Positions 25,201-39,600 of a stretch of 64,000 bases of DNA are shown here, in pieces. The notes beneath the pieces are model-generated. The model was not told where the DNA came from. It ran no database searches and saw nothing but the letters and a program-made list of their open reading frames with translations. A program made the position numbers and the translations under genes. Numbering within the stretch: the first letter of the stretch is position 1; the number at the start of each line of letters is the position of its first letter. Origin of the DNA: Pilatotrama ljubarskyi (lineage: Eukaryota; Basidiomycota; Agaricomycetes; Polyporales; Polyporaceae); the NCBI GenBank assembly GCA_022385805.1, contig MU277704.1, positions 19,782-83,781 on the forward strand. The letters run 5' to 3'.

Positions 25201-27163
25201 AGGTCGATAGTCGGCTGGAGGTCGAGCCCGAAGTTGACGTAGTCCCACTCGATGCCTTCCCGCGCGTACTCTTCCTGCTCGAGCACGAACATGTGGTGAT
25301 TGAAGAACTGCTGCAGCTTCTCATTGGTGTAATTGATCAGCAGCTGCTCGTATCCGTTGATGTCGAAGATCTCGAAGCCGGCGATATCGAGCACGCCAAT
25401 GAACGTCGACTTCGAGGAGGGGCGGTCCAGCGCGCGGTTGATCCGGTCGACAAGCATGCCAAAGGACTTCTCGTAGAGCGTCTTGCAGAGGGCGGAGAGT
25501 TCGTCCAGAGCTTGCTGCCGTGTACGTGCTTGTGTTACCCACTCGCGGCCCGCGAGCACACGGGGTCGGAGAACCGCCTTGGTGAATTCTGTGAGCGGGA
25601 TCCCGAGCAGATGGCACACACGCTCTGCTTGTGAGGGGTCTGGCATGACTGCATCGTCGGACCGGGTGGAGGTGATGACGATGTTGCCGATATGAAGAAT
25701 TGCAGCTACCACGCGGAACAAGTCGATTTGCTCAGCGGGTGTGAAACCCACGGTGTCGAGCGCGTTCTAGCAATCGGTTCAGCAGGGAAGTCAGGCATGT
25801 CAATCCCAGGTTCTCCTACCTTGAGGAGATTCCACTCCTCTCGATCATCGATGCCGTCTACTTCGCGCCGGCTCTTGTTGAGGTACTCGTAGTCCTCGAC
25901 ACCACCGTCCAGCAGAAGTGTCTCTGGCAGGAGGTCAGACTGGCATACAATAAGAAGCACTCGTGGTCACCTTTGAGGCTACCGCCGCCCTCCATGAGCT
26001 GGTAGAAGACATGGAAACTGCGCTCGGCCTCGCTTCTGACGACGACTCGACTCTTCTCCAGCAGGTACCAGTCGATGTTGGCCCCGGCAATGCTACCGTC
26101 TGGTGAGAAGCTGATACGGATGAACTTTCCGAAACGACTGGAGTTGTTGTTCCGCTGCGTCTGTGCGTTACCGAACGCCTCGAGAATTGGGTTGGCCTGG
26201 AGGATCTGCCGCTCGAGGAGACCGAGGCGGCCCTTTGCAGTCAAGCTGAAACCGGAGCCGGAACCGCTCACGGACGTGCCCTTGGCGTGTTTGCGGAACG
26301 AGCTGCTGCGGGGCAGACCTACCGTAGGGACCACGGCATTGAACGCGGCTGTGCCCGCGAGTGAGGGTGACTGGGAGTGGGAAGGCGTGATGGGGGCATG
26401 CGCATCGGTCGCGATAGCGGCGAGGTACTGGATGACCTTCTTGGTGCTCTCCGTCTTGCCTGCGCCGGACTCGCCACTGATGTGGGCGGTTACATATGTA
26501 TGGATTAGATAGTGAGGGTAGAGACGCACGTAATGAGAATGCTCTGATTCTCGCGTTCCTCGCCCATGTTCACCCAGGCGCGTTCGGCGATGGCGAATAT
26601 GTGGGGCGGGTTCTCGTCTCGGCGCTTTCCACGATATTGGTGGACGATGGCATCGGAGTAGAGGGGCAATGGCTGGTATGGGTTGATAGCGACCAAGAAC
26701 AGTCCGGAGTAGGTCTAGGGGACAAAGCAGGCGTGAATCAAGGGATGATCGTGCATGGCAAAGTTGGTGATACTGACATAGATGGAGCCGGAGCCATATC
26801 GTAAGCGGAGGTTGTGGACGACGCTTGCTTCGTTAAGGAACGTGAGGTCTGCGATATCGTCGACGCGGTCGAACTTTGGAGGATTCATCTTGGAAAGCGC
26901 GTAGAGAGGGAGCTTTCGGATCTAGTAGGACCGCGTTAGAGAGGGTACGAAGACTCGAGGTGAACGGTGTCTACTTCTCCACCAGCAGCCATGACGACTT
27001 GGCCCATGTCGTCTTCCTCCTTTGCGACCCAGCCTGCGAGGTAGCCGTCTTTGTCGTCGGGGACCCAGACCCATTTCTTCTCGTTGAACTCTGCCTGGGC
27101 AGCGGCAGCGCGAGCGGCCTCTGCGCTCTGGGAAGGTCTTGGAGCCGGCATTGGAAGTGCCAT
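19285..27163 (-). CDS. Myosin II heavy chain
   Basis: Seventeen exons sum to 2,349 codons plus stop: 27163-26975, 26921-26778, 26714-26530, 26476-25971, 25923-25820, 25766-24213, 24162-23543, 23494-22807, 22756-21317, 21265-21115, 21064-20990, 20945-20835, 20784-20524, 20471-20448, 20394-19850, 19792-19511, 19455-19285. Features in order: SH3-like N-terminus (KKWVWVPD); P-loop GESGAGKT (about 174-181); switch [10 protein letters not shown]; switch II DIAGFE; actin-binding loop; converter; and an IQ-containing lever to about residue 894. A ~1,430-residue coiled coil rich in Glu, Leu and Lys follows, ending in a short non-helical tail ([14 protein letters not shown]). Known role: conventional myosin drives the cytokinetic/septation ring. 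Loop 1 carries a Ser/Pro-rich insert of ~60 residues. The protein is longer than animal (~1,960) or fission-yeast (~1,530) relatives. Exon 1's donor could also be 9 bases later. Exon 14 is only 24 nt. Confidence 0.93.
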
Positions 27164-27842
27164 GGGCTCTGAGACAAAGAGAGCGAGAGAGGATGGACAG
27201 GTAGAGACGGAGGAGGAGGAGAGGGAGGGGGAGTGGCAGGCCAGAGGTCGGTTGGCTTGGGAGAGGACGCGTCCGGGGATTCCTAATTTGGCACATTAGG
27301 CGACCACGGTGCGCGGCAGGCGCCCGTTGGCACGGTCCTCTGCATTCCTCCGCCTCCTTTGCGCAGCAGACGCAGCGAAGTCGACGAGACTCGGCGTGTG
27401 GATGAGAACAGACTGCGGGGGTTACCATGGCTATCATGAGCAGAGGTAGTTCCCTGGTACAACACAGTGCAAGTGACGGTCGCGGTAAGCAGCCGACAGC
27501 GACGCGATTGGTTTCGTCTCCAGCACTTCATAGGTTGAATGAATCGCTGTTCTGTCAGCCCGAAGCGTGCATAGATCAGCGTATGGAATGAGAGGATATG
27601 TTTTCTGCGCCACCGACGCGACGCGACGCGACGAAGCCACGTGACACGAACGCGAGACTCCCCTTCGTGTCCAAGTCCAAGTCGTTGGCTCGCGTCTTTG
27701 CGCTCTTTGCGCGTCGACATCGCTTTCTGTGCATGCAGTGGCACACACTGCACGGGCGGAACACCACAAAACTCGCGTCCGTCCCTCTCGTTCCTGCTCG
27801 TTCACTTCCTCTCACCCCCATCTCTCGGCTCGTAGCCCGGGG
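27164..27842. promoter_or_regulatory. Divergent promoter region of myosin II and the disordered-protein gene
   Basis: The 679 bases between two head-to-head start codons. It contains a short pentanucleotide tandem (ACGCG units, about 27615-27633), immediately followed by CACGTGAC at about 27638-27645. A ~60-base pyrimidine/purine-biased leader precedes the myosin start. Binding by a bHLH factor at CACGTG is inferred from the motif only. Confidence 0.45.
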
Positions 27843-29604
27843 ATGATTGCAGAAGACGCTATGGAGCTATACCACGAGCCAGACAGCTCACAGCCCTTTG
27901 GCAGACCGAACTGGGACGGCCACAAACTGCCCGCCTCACAGCACACGGACGACCTCGACTTCCGCGTCGAATGGGTCGAACGCCCTCTCTCAAACCCCGC
28001 ACTCAAGTCCATCATACGAAACTGCCGGCCAGGTGAGACCACATCCTTCGTCCCTCTCCTCACCCTCCCCATTCACGACCTCCGTCGCTCTCCCCCAAGA
28101 ACGTTCCTCAGATCACCCCGCCCCAGCCCCTCCCCCGGCTGTGCCCACCGAAGCCGGCCATACATTGCGTAGGCCAGGCAATGCCAACCATCCCGCACAC
28201 AGACCCCGCCATACCGTCCTTATCCAAGAGACTCAGGATCCCGAGGTGGACGAAGCCAAGCGCCAGTTCGACTCTATCGCCAGGCATGCCATAGACTACA
28301 GCCTCCACATCTCAAAACGCAAGGCCGCCAAATTGGATCCCGCCCACAAGGAGAACCGGTCTTCCAGCTCAGCTGCCACCCTCCAACGACGGCATACCGC
28401 CGAGGAGATCCAAGCCGCGCCGCCTGCTCCCAAGCCCAAGGCTCCTCTCAAGAGCCGTTCGACAGAACCCAGTGTCTCCTTCGCTACTGGGACGAATGCT
28501 CGCCCTGATGCAATGGACGAGGACCATCCCGTCCCTGGCCCGTCAAAGCCAACGTTCCGGAGACCTAATCTCACCGACTTTGTCAATGCCAGCGAAGACG
28601 ACGACGAGGATGACGACGGGATGCCCTCCAGCACGCCCACTCCCCCACCCAGGCAGCGAATTCCCCAACGCAGCGTATCCTCCGCATCTTCGTCTGTCTC
28701 TGCATCCAAGGGCAAAGCGCGCCAGTTTGCGGCTTTCTCAGAGTCGCCTACGAGCCTCTCCCAGGCCCCGCTTACCCGGCGTCATTCCATCGATCCGTCC
28801 GTTTCATACTCGTCCGCACGTTCAATCTCAACATCCCCTGTCGAGCAGAGGCCGAGCTCACAGAGTTCACAGCGGGAACGTGACCCGAGTCCCGTCGTAC
28901 CGTCCCCGCTCGCTCTCGCAGCACAACAGTGCCCCTCGGCCATGCCGCCTCCCCCAGTGCCCGTTTCCCAGCCTGCACCTCCCCCGTCTCCCTTCGCGCA
29001 ATCACAGCCCCGATCACAGTCCCCACACCCGCCGCAGTATTCCCAGGCTCCGGCATCCTCCCGCCTGCCACCCAACGTCTCGCAGTCACCCGCCCTCTCG
29101 CGCCCGTACGTCATGCCTTCCTCCACCCCCGGCGCGTCTCAAGCGCGCCCGTTGCGCGCGTCGCAGCGCGGTCCGCCTCCATTGGGCATGCGCCCCATTG
29201 CTCGGGCGGGAGCTGGAAAGTACCAGGTACCCAAGGCGCACCCGAAGGCGATCGCTGGGTTTACCGTGCCATTCAAGAATCGGCCGGCGAACGGGGTCGC
29301 GAGAGGACCTGCTGCCGCTGTAGCCTCCGGAGCAGGTGTGGGCGGGTCGTCCGCTGCAGGGGCTAGTGGGAGCGTCTCCGTAGCTGCTGCGATTGCGACC
29401 AGGGTGCCCTCTGCTCCTGTTGTGGACGGTCGCGGGAACGCGGCTGCGGTGGGTGCGCCAGTACTCCCGGAAATGTCTGCCCGCAGGCCGGAACCGCCGG
29501 ATGCGACGGAGGACGGGAAGGAGGCCGACTCGAGTTACGGCGATATTCCGTTCGACTTTGACCTCGACGCGCTGGACGAGGCTATGAGCGTGTATGATGG
29601 CTGA
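27843..29604 (+). CDS. Disordered Ser/Pro-rich protein of unknown function
   Basis: Exon 1 (27843-28032) and exon 2 (28100-29604) join over a 67-nt GTGAGA...AAG intron to 564 codons plus stop. I do not recognise the family. The N-terminus (MIAEDAMELYHEP) and the segment around the junction (VEWVERPLSNPALKSIIRN) look folded. A basic helix follows (QFDSIARHAIDYSLHISKRK). Then comes ~350 residues of low-complexity Ser/Pro/Gln sequence with an acidic run (SEDDDEDDDG). A conserved-looking C-terminal patch follows (KYQVPKAHPKAIAGFTVPF). The end is acidic and aromatic (GDIPFDFDLDALDEAMSVYDG), like an activation or binding motif. A nuclear regulatory role would fit but is inference. The alternative start at 27847 in the other frame (through the intron) is rejected because it skips the conserved first exon. 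Confidence 0.7.
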
Positions 29605-30125
29605 CCATGCTGACCACCTGAGCTACCGGATGATATTATGCATCATGATGTTATTGTGCGCTGTCTTGGAATGTGTAGCTTATACGCGACGCATCGGTCA
29701 CTGCACAACCGTGTTCGTTCACATGTGTGTACATAGGATACTAGAGAATTGTCAGTCAATGTTCTTGCCCGCCATCCTGATCCGCACGCGCAGGTGCAAT
29801 AGACATCCACTGCTTGACTCAACTCTATGTAAGTAAGTGTGGTGTGGTGTCTTCTGGGCATCTCCTTATGTTCAGATACTCTTCTGGAATTGCCGTTCAG
29901 TACCATGAGGGAATGCGACATGTCTCTGAACATAGAGCGGACACGTGCGACGCTTCGAGGACGTAAACGGTAAGTTTACACGCGACGGTCGTCCTCGAGC
30001 ACTGAGCCTATCGCGATCAACTATCCTCTCCCTGGGGACTGGCAACGCCTGCAGAGCCCGTGGACCGCTTAGTCATCAGACGCTGGGGGGAAAGATGGGC
30101 ATCGCAAGGTCGCTGCGATTGAATA

Positions 30126-30143
30126 GACGCGCGCGCGCGCGTC
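30126..30143. repeat. Alternating CG palindrome, possible Z-DNA tract
   Basis: GACGCGCGCGCGCGCGTC-type sequence: alternating C and G bases bounded by GA and TC, perfectly self-complementary. Such tracts can adopt left-handed DNA and are prone to length change. It lies ~820 bases upstream of the next plus-strand start. Confidence 0.6.
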
Positions 30144-30500
30144 GAGCGCCAATTACTTTGGCAGACCGCGCAGACCTTGAGTATACTATTTTATATCGGG
30201 CTCTGAGGCCTTGAAGGGCAGAGGCAGCACTGATATTGACGAGCAAATTCTCAATGAAACTACTCAGAAATATCATTTTTACGAATGCTCAGAGCTCGGA
30301 AATCAGCACACTTGCATAGATCCTGGCCACTACCGCGTCCATCCTGGTGTGTCTGAACGCGCGCATGCAGCGCGGCAACGGCAATAATGCGCGCACATGT
30401 TTCGCTCTCACTAGTTCTAAAAGAAAGGGTTTTCGCCGCTCATCGTGAACACCGTGAGCATCTGTAGGCGAGCCCAGAAGTTTCTGAGAAATGGGTCGCG

Positions 30501-30516
30501 CGCATCACGTGATGCG
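30501..30516. promoter_or_regulatory. Perfect palindrome around TCACGTGA
   Basis: CGCATCACGTGATGCG is a 16-base perfect palindrome containing TCACGTGA, the high-affinity core of fungal bHLH factors (Cbf1, SREBP/Sre1 type). It is 429 bases upstream of the 30945 start. A homodimeric site is likely from symmetry; the binding protein is unknown. Confidence 0.45.
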
Positions 30517-30944
30517 TTCAGACGCGAAAGTGGCGGTAGTGCGCGTCTCGCTCCGTGCTCGAGCCGCTGCCTCCTGTCGACGCAGTCTTGTGCTCCCTCT
30601 TTCTCGCGCGCCGCTGCAAAAACCATCGCGATTCCTCAACGCCGCTCGGATGCAGATACTGAGTAGAGTGGATTTTGGATAAGGCACCCATGTCGACCTC
30701 CTCAGGCGGTATCTCAAGCACTGGTCAAGACTCTCGAAAATCTTTCTGCTCAATGTTTAGAATACACCTCAAAGGTTCAATTCCACCTTTCACTGGACCC
30801 TCGCGGGGCGAGAGGCAGCAATGAACTTGTTTCGATTTCGGTGCCCACATATTCCAGGCGTCTAGAGAATTAACAAATATGTACAAACAAGTGTTGGTTC
30901 GCAGGCGTTGCCACTCCCCACTCTCCCGTTCACCGTCAAGTAGT

Positions 30945-32668
30945 ATGGCTCACGAGCCGGACTCCGTTGCTCTCAAGCTCCACTTTTACGAGAAGCTCTC
31001 TACAGAGCAGGCCGCTCAAATCACCGCCTTGCACACGCAGATCGTGGGGTTGAACACGCAACTGTCTTCCCTCGCTCGACAAGTGGAGGTGCAGCACAAG
31101 CACATTCCACAGTTGGATAGCTCGTTCCCTAGCGATCCTAACGAAGATGGTGTGAAGAAGAATGAAGCGGAACTTCTTGTGGCATTCGAGGAACCGCAAC
31201 CCGTTCGCATCATCGCGGCGCTCGTGGGCACCTCTTCAGCCACTTAATTCGCTGTACAACCTGGACGTCATCGCGCTCTGCACAGAACAAAACCAAGCTC
31301 CAAGACATCAAGGATGGATCAGTGTCTCGCTCAGATACCGACCACCCGAGCTCAGGACCTAGTCGTCCTACGGCCAAAGTCCCGCGGAAGGTATGCAACG
31401 TCGCAAAGTTCAATTTCCGCGAATAACGGCTCAACAGTGAGACATTACAGACAGCTCGTGGTGTCAAACGGGAGATTAATATTGGAGAGGTAGAACTGCA
31501 TGGGCGGCACCCGGCGGACGGTCAGCCAAAGCTGAAGCGCCCCTTCCTGACTCTGGAGGTGGTGGTTCCACGCCCTTCTTGATGGATGCGGTCCATTGAC
31601 ACTCCTGCACCATTTGCGCAACCGTTGTTGCCCATATCTGTGTCGGACTCGGAGTATTCGGATGCGGATGAACCACCACCGGCGACAATGGACGCTGAGT
31701 CCAGAGCCGAGGACTTTGCACAGGGTAGTCATGTTCGTGCCGTTACATTCAGCAGCTTTGGTCCAAAGACTTGATATCTGACCTACGTGCAGTCCTCCGC
31801 AGCTCATGCAGCACTCCTCGCACCGCGTATACGTGACATACCAGTCTTCCCAGTGACGCTGTCTCCACCAATCCGCGACCTGGAGGTCAATCGCATGTTC
31901 ATCTCAGAGACGTTCGGGAACGACCCCCGAGGGATGTCCGTGGATTTCGACGATGAGAACCGCATGGAATACGACCATGATTATCTGCATTGCTTGTTCA
32001 CCAAGGCGATCAGGAACTGGACTGTGCCATGGCAGCTCGGTCACCCTGGAGTACTCTTCCTACCAAGGCCCAAGGTCTTGTGGCCCAAGGGTACACAGAA
32101 ACTAGTTGTGGGTCATCGTGATGGACACTGGCAGTATATGGACGAGTATGACCTCCGTGCGACTGTGATCCTCTCACCACAGGAGTACTGTATATAGCAT
32201 TACCACGCAATGCGAGTGATTGCTGCATTTCCGCAACTGCCTTACGTGTCTCACTGTGCTTCAATATGTGACAGGTGAAGCGAGAATGGGGGAATGTCCT
32301 GGGCGAGAAGGACACTGCCCGTGATCTCCGAGCCCCTGCTGTCCTTCGCAGTCAGCTTGGACGGCAGCCAACGCAGCAGGAAGTCGCAGAGGCACTGGAT
32401 ACAAAGGACAACTTTGCGCTCCAGCCGGAGGACGTGATTCGGGCCTTTGAGGACATATGGTGGGTATCAACTACATCTAAAAACCGCGAAAATGAGAATT
32501 CACTACCTGGGCATCATAGACAATGCATGCATGGTCAATGAGATGTGTTGGGTACGACGAACGATCCCAGCAGAGGATTGCAGATCGCTTGAGCAAACTG
32601 GCACGGGCAAGCTCAAGGTGACATTTGACAGCATCGTCATCGAGAGCATGATTATCCCATACCAGTAA
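30945..32668 (+). pseudogene. Gene resembling agaricomycete DUF6697 proteins, with several lesions
   Basis: Likely exons are 30945-31223, 31286-31390, 31451-31724, 31803-about 32193, about 32275-32455 and beyond. Exon 1 encodes a coiled-coil-like N-terminus (ALKLHFYEKLSTEQAAQITA). The later part carries RMFISETFGNDPRG, PGVLFLPRP, QYMDEYDLRATVILSPQEY and VKREWGNVLGEKDTARDLRA. I associate this order with the agaricomycete DUF6697 domain, from memory rather than a search. Three problems are visible. There is an in-frame TGA at 31580. No donor after ILSPQEYC is in phase with the next acceptor. The frame is lost near 32455, where VGINYI ends in a stop. Codon use is otherwise normal, so decay is recent, or unusual splicing rescues it. 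Confidence 0.6.
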
Positions 32669-32848
32669 ACTCATGCAACTCCACCGCCAGTAGCCGCTCA
32701 ATTACATCTCCAATTCTGAGGACTACACCCACTACGAGTGATGTTGGGACATCGAGATGCATTACGTATATCCAATACTCTTTTACTTTTACTAGGGGGC
32801 CGACATAGAATGTGTGGCAGAGACTAGTAGTCCTGCATGGTTTCCGGA

Positions 32849-35813
<2,965 letters not shown>

Positions 35814-36021
35814 CGCAGACGACGGCGACGACGACAGAGACGGCGAGGAGGAGGGAGAGGACGACGAGGAAGTGACTCGGAGCGGTGGACTTGGCACAGG
35901 CGCTCGTGAACCTTGTGCCACGGGCGCCTAGATGATCCTCGTCGTAAGTACTTTGGCTCACTCCTCCGAGCTCAGCCACAGCAGTCGACCACGACATACA
36001 CAACCTGGGACAGGCAAGAGA

Positions 36022-38038
36022 ATGACCGGGCCAGAGTCGCAGGACATCGAGCAGGCGACGACCTCCATCGCGTACAGTCCGCTTTCGCCGCTGCATCGCG
36101 TGCTCGTGCTCACCGGCTGCCGCTCTCAGACCCGCACAGCCCGACGACAAGACGCGTCGGTACGATCGCCAGCTACGGTATGCTCTTCGCGCACGTCTGT
36201 GTGAACAAACGTATTGAGAGCTTGCAGGATCTGGGCTGCGTCTGGTCAGGCCGCCCTCGAAGCATCGCGCATCCTCGTCCTGTCCTCTTCAGCCACATCC
36301 ACCTCCATCCTCAAGAACCTCGTCCTCCCAGGCATCGGCCACTTCTCCATCCTCGACTCCGCCGTCACTACCCCTGCGGATGCTGGGAACAACTTCTTCC
36401 TCAATGCTCGCCAAAGCATAGGGAAGCCGCGCGCCCAGGAAGCCGTCCCTCTCCTCCGTGAGCTGAACGAGAGCGTCCAGGGAGAGGCCGTCCTCAAGGA
36501 CGTCAAAGACATCCTCACGGCGGACCAGGGAAAGCACTGGTTGGCTGGCTTCTCAATCATCATCGCCCACAACCTCGACAAGAGCACTCTGGAGGATCTC
36601 TCCAGCCTTCTTTGGTCGGATCCGAATGGCCCTCCTCTCGTGGCCGTGCGTTCGGCTGGTTTCCTGGCCGAGTTCCACATTCAGTATCATGAACACTGCG
36701 GTACGTATACTGCAGAAATCAGAGAACTTGCGCCTCACCTTCGCTGTAGTGTCACAGTCGCATTCTGAGACTGCACCCTCGCTCCGCATCACCCGGCCAT
36801 TCCCTGCCTTGCTCGAATGGGCACGTAGCCTAGACTTGCAGAACATGGACCCGACTACCCACGGGCACATCCCGTTTGTGGTCATTCTCGTCCGTCTCGT
36901 CGACGAGTGGCGCAAGAGCGTGCGTGCAGTGTTCCACAGCCCCTTACATACCCATCTCACGCGCATCAACAGCACGATGGCAACTTGCCCAAGACGGCAG
37001 CGGAAAAGAAGGAGTTCAAGAGCAACATCTTGGCTCTGAAGATCAAGCCAGATGAAGAGAACTTCGACGAGGCCGAGGCGCAAGCATGGCGTGTCTGGTC
37101 CGAGCCTGCAGTTCGTACCTCCCTTTCGCGATCGTCGTAGGTGCTGAACGCCACTTCTAGATCCCTGGTGATGTCCAAGCGCTGTTCTCTCTCCCTCCAC
37201 TTCCCTCCACTCCTCACCGGCATGCTACCTTCCATGCGCTCTTGGATACCCTCGCCGAATTCACGAAGGACCCTTCAGGACCTGGCACGCTACCACTGAG
37301 CTCTACACTACCTGACATGAAATCGGATACGGAGAGCTACGTTCGCTTGCAAAACCTATACCGTCAATGGGCAGAGGTCGAGAAGGTTCGTCACACACTA
37401 ATGACCGTGCTTGATATGAAGCCAACGATATATGCCTACGCAGAATAAGTTCAAGGAGCTTTTTGCGAAGAAATACCCAGAGCTCGCCAAAACCGCTAAC
37501 CCCGAGGAGGTGGACACGTTTGTCAAGAATTCGCACCACCTCAGGGTACAGAGGGGGAAGCAATGGGGCGCGTTCGACAGAGACCGCGAAGCTATTGGTA
37601 AGCTACCAGATGACTGGTATGCAGCTCGTGACTGAAAATACTACACAGTGAACTCGCTGATGATGGCCCCGCGCGAGACTGCTACACATCTCGCTTTATC
37701 GGCATTGACGAACCTGCTCTCGCGAAAGGCTGAGATCACCGACCATTCGCTCAAGGCCGAAATTGTTTCGCTTGTCGGTGAGGGCGTCGACCTACCGGAG
37801 GAGTTGGACGCTGCGGTCGGAGAAGTGTACGTCTGTGATTCGAACGCTTTTATGCCGGTTGCTCACCCTTGTGGATTGTAGAGCGCGAGCACCGACAGCG
37901 GACCTGCCCAACACGGCTGCGTTCCTGGGCGGGTTGGTCGCGCAGGAGGCGATCAAGATGATCACGGAACAGTACGTGCCGCTGAACGGGTACTGCGTCG
38001 TGGATCTTGTCGATTCGTGGACGGGAGTTGTTGCTTGA
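36022..38038 (+). CDS. ULA1: NEDD8-activating enzyme E1 regulatory subunit (APPBP1/ULA1)
   Basis: Exons: 36022-36071, 36130-36177, 36228-36700, 36750-36919, 36973-37110, 37161-37385, 37444-37597, 37649-37826, 37882-38038, giving 530 codons plus stop (human NAE1 534). Motifs: PDDKTRRYDRQLR|IWAASGQAALE at the start, an inactive Rossmann adenylation fold (LVLPGIGHFSILD), and the C-terminal TADLPNTAAFLGGLVAQEA. The protein pairs with UBA3 to activate NEDD8/Rub1 for cullin neddylation, and so bears on the same ligase class as the elongin C at the other end of the window. It lacks a catalytic Cys domain of its own, as expected. The first intron was placed because only that join (IA|PAQPDDK) links the conserved motif to an ATG. 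ARG5,6 starts ~210 bases away in the opposite direction. Confidence 0.94.
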
Positions 38039-38262
38039 GGGTGATGGTGTCGAGGCGGACTAGATTAGGATGCAAGAATGTTGTAACATAGAATGGGGTC
38101 GCTTTGCCACTTGCTTTGCTGAGTTCGGACGCAATGCATCGTTAGTTCGTACTGACCACCCGTGCTGGAGCAAGAGTACAGCGAATCGAGAGCTGGGCGT
38201 ATGGTCCATGGGTGTAAATTACAATGATGGCGACGATACGGCTACTACCATACGAGGAGGGT

Positions 38263-39511
38263 TCAAGACCTGTCCGGTGCGGGGACTTGAGCGTGCTGTT
38301 CTGGCTGAGAAGATGTACGGGCCATGCCGCCCGCTCCCTCGCCCTGCGATCCACCAAGGCCGATCTTGCTGAGAGCGGCTTGGAGGGCGTCGAAGAAGGC
38401 CTGATGAGGGGCGGGGTGGATCGAATCGATGGTGTGGAGGTGAATGAGGCCTGTAGTGGGCGAGAAGGTGTAGGTCGAGTTTCTAGCACGTCCCTTCAAT
38501 ACACACCATCGGAATCGGATGGTAAAGGGACGTACACCTCCCAGCCGCCTTCGGCCTTGCTGACACGGTTGATACCGTGGACGACTACGCCGATGAACAG
38601 GCTCTTCTCGCGGAGACTGCGCGTCTTGGCTTGTTGGGGACGGCCCTGTGGACCTGGTGGGCTGTCAGCGCTCAGGCTGGAAGATGAGGAGGAGCGCGGG
38701 CCGTGGACCCGGACGCGCTGCAGCTCGACGCGGAGGTCAGTGTACAACGCGTTGAGTGTGTGCCTTAGTATCACGGAGGATGCGAGGTAAAGCGGCAGGC
38801 CTGGGGTGTTGGGTGTGCGTCAGCCTCGGGCAGGAAGGAGGGTGGTCGAGCGGGCTGTTCACGAACCTTCTACATGGAGGGTGCGTGGAAAGGGAGGTGG
38901 AAAAGGCGTGGGCGGTCTGTATACGAGGCGAATATTGGGGCTGTAGATGGAGGTGTCGTCGTCGTGGGCGGACTTTGTGTTGTGGGCGGAGGTGTCGACG
39001 GAGGAGATGAGGCCTGTGGAGAAGAAGGTGGGGAGGGTCTGTTGGAGGACGTAGATGGCGCGTCCTGGACAGAGTGTTCAGCGAGTGCGCGCGTGCATGT
39101 GAACGGTGAAAACGTGGTGTGAATAACGAATGGATGGTATATGGTACATGGGACACACGGTAGGTACTGGGGTAGCATCAGACTCTCCAGCCTGGGGAAA
39201 GAGGAACGGCGCGACACACCTGTACGGATCTCCCACTCCTGGTCCGAGAGCTCGCCGTGGCTGTCTGGCTCGGGGCTCGACGGCCCCGACGTTGGACTCT
39301 CGACAGACCTGAGCACGGACGGAGGAGCAGCAGACGCGGACGCAGAGGAGAGCAGCGCGGGCTCGGCGGCTTCGAACGCGCCCGGCGGATGCGGGGAAAG
39401 CTGGAGTGACGCCGCGGGCACGGACAATGTCCGGGCGGGCTGTCGTCTGAGGAGGCCGTGTGCGCGACAGGAGCGCGATGTGTGCGAGAGTGCTGTCCGG
39501 AGCGAGGCCAT
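38263..39511 (-). CDS. DUF2358 (C6orf136-like) protein, probably mitochondrial
   Basis: Exons: 39511-39220, 39064-38867, 38800-38536, 38482-38263, giving 324 codons plus stop. Residues 1-30 (MASLRTALSHTSRSCRAHGL) look like a mitochondrial presequence. A disordered stretch follows. The DUF2358 core then reads IYVLQQTLPTFF, DTSIYSPNIRLVYR, LPLYLASSVILRHTLNALY, and WEV|NSTYTFSPTTGLI with SIHPAPHQAFFDAL. This is the order seen in human C6orf136 and plant relatives, a SnoaL/NTF2-like fold of unknown activity. The C-terminal 40 residues are Gly/Gln-rich. The third intron only fits when the donor GTACGT (two bases into the Val codon) is used. Start codon and the SPX-RING start are 89 bases apart, head to head. 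Confidence 0.82.
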
Positions 39512-39600
39512 CGTCGTCGGAGTCGAGCTCGCCGTCGGGGTCGGTGTTGGAGGCCAAAGAGAGAGCGCGGACGGGCGCTTGGCTGGTTGTGTGGTCTGCG
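39512..39600. promoter_or_regulatory. 89-bp bidirectional promoter
   Basis: Only 89 bases separate the divergent start codons of the DUF2358 and SPX-RING genes. The stretch is GC-rich with no TATA-like element. Both 5' untranslated regions must be very short or overlap, or transcription must start inside the partner gene. Confidence 0.55.

Larger units (their letters stand above)
29605..30944. other. Intergenic, 1.3 kb
   Basis: No gene recognised between two plus-strand genes. It holds an alternating CG tract (30126-30143) and a perfect CACGTG palindrome (30501-30516), listed separately. Short open frames on both strands have no family signal. The stretch is large enough to hide a non-coding RNA, but I see no structural evidence of one. 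Confidence 0.45.

Noticed and set aside
29594..29960. 80-96 codon frames after the disordered-protein gene
   Set aside because: No family signal and poor codon use; likely 3' untranslated sequence.
37827..37881. tRNA B-box (GATTCGAAC) inside a ULA1 intron
   Set aside because: The intron is 55 nt and cannot hold a tRNA; isolated motif.
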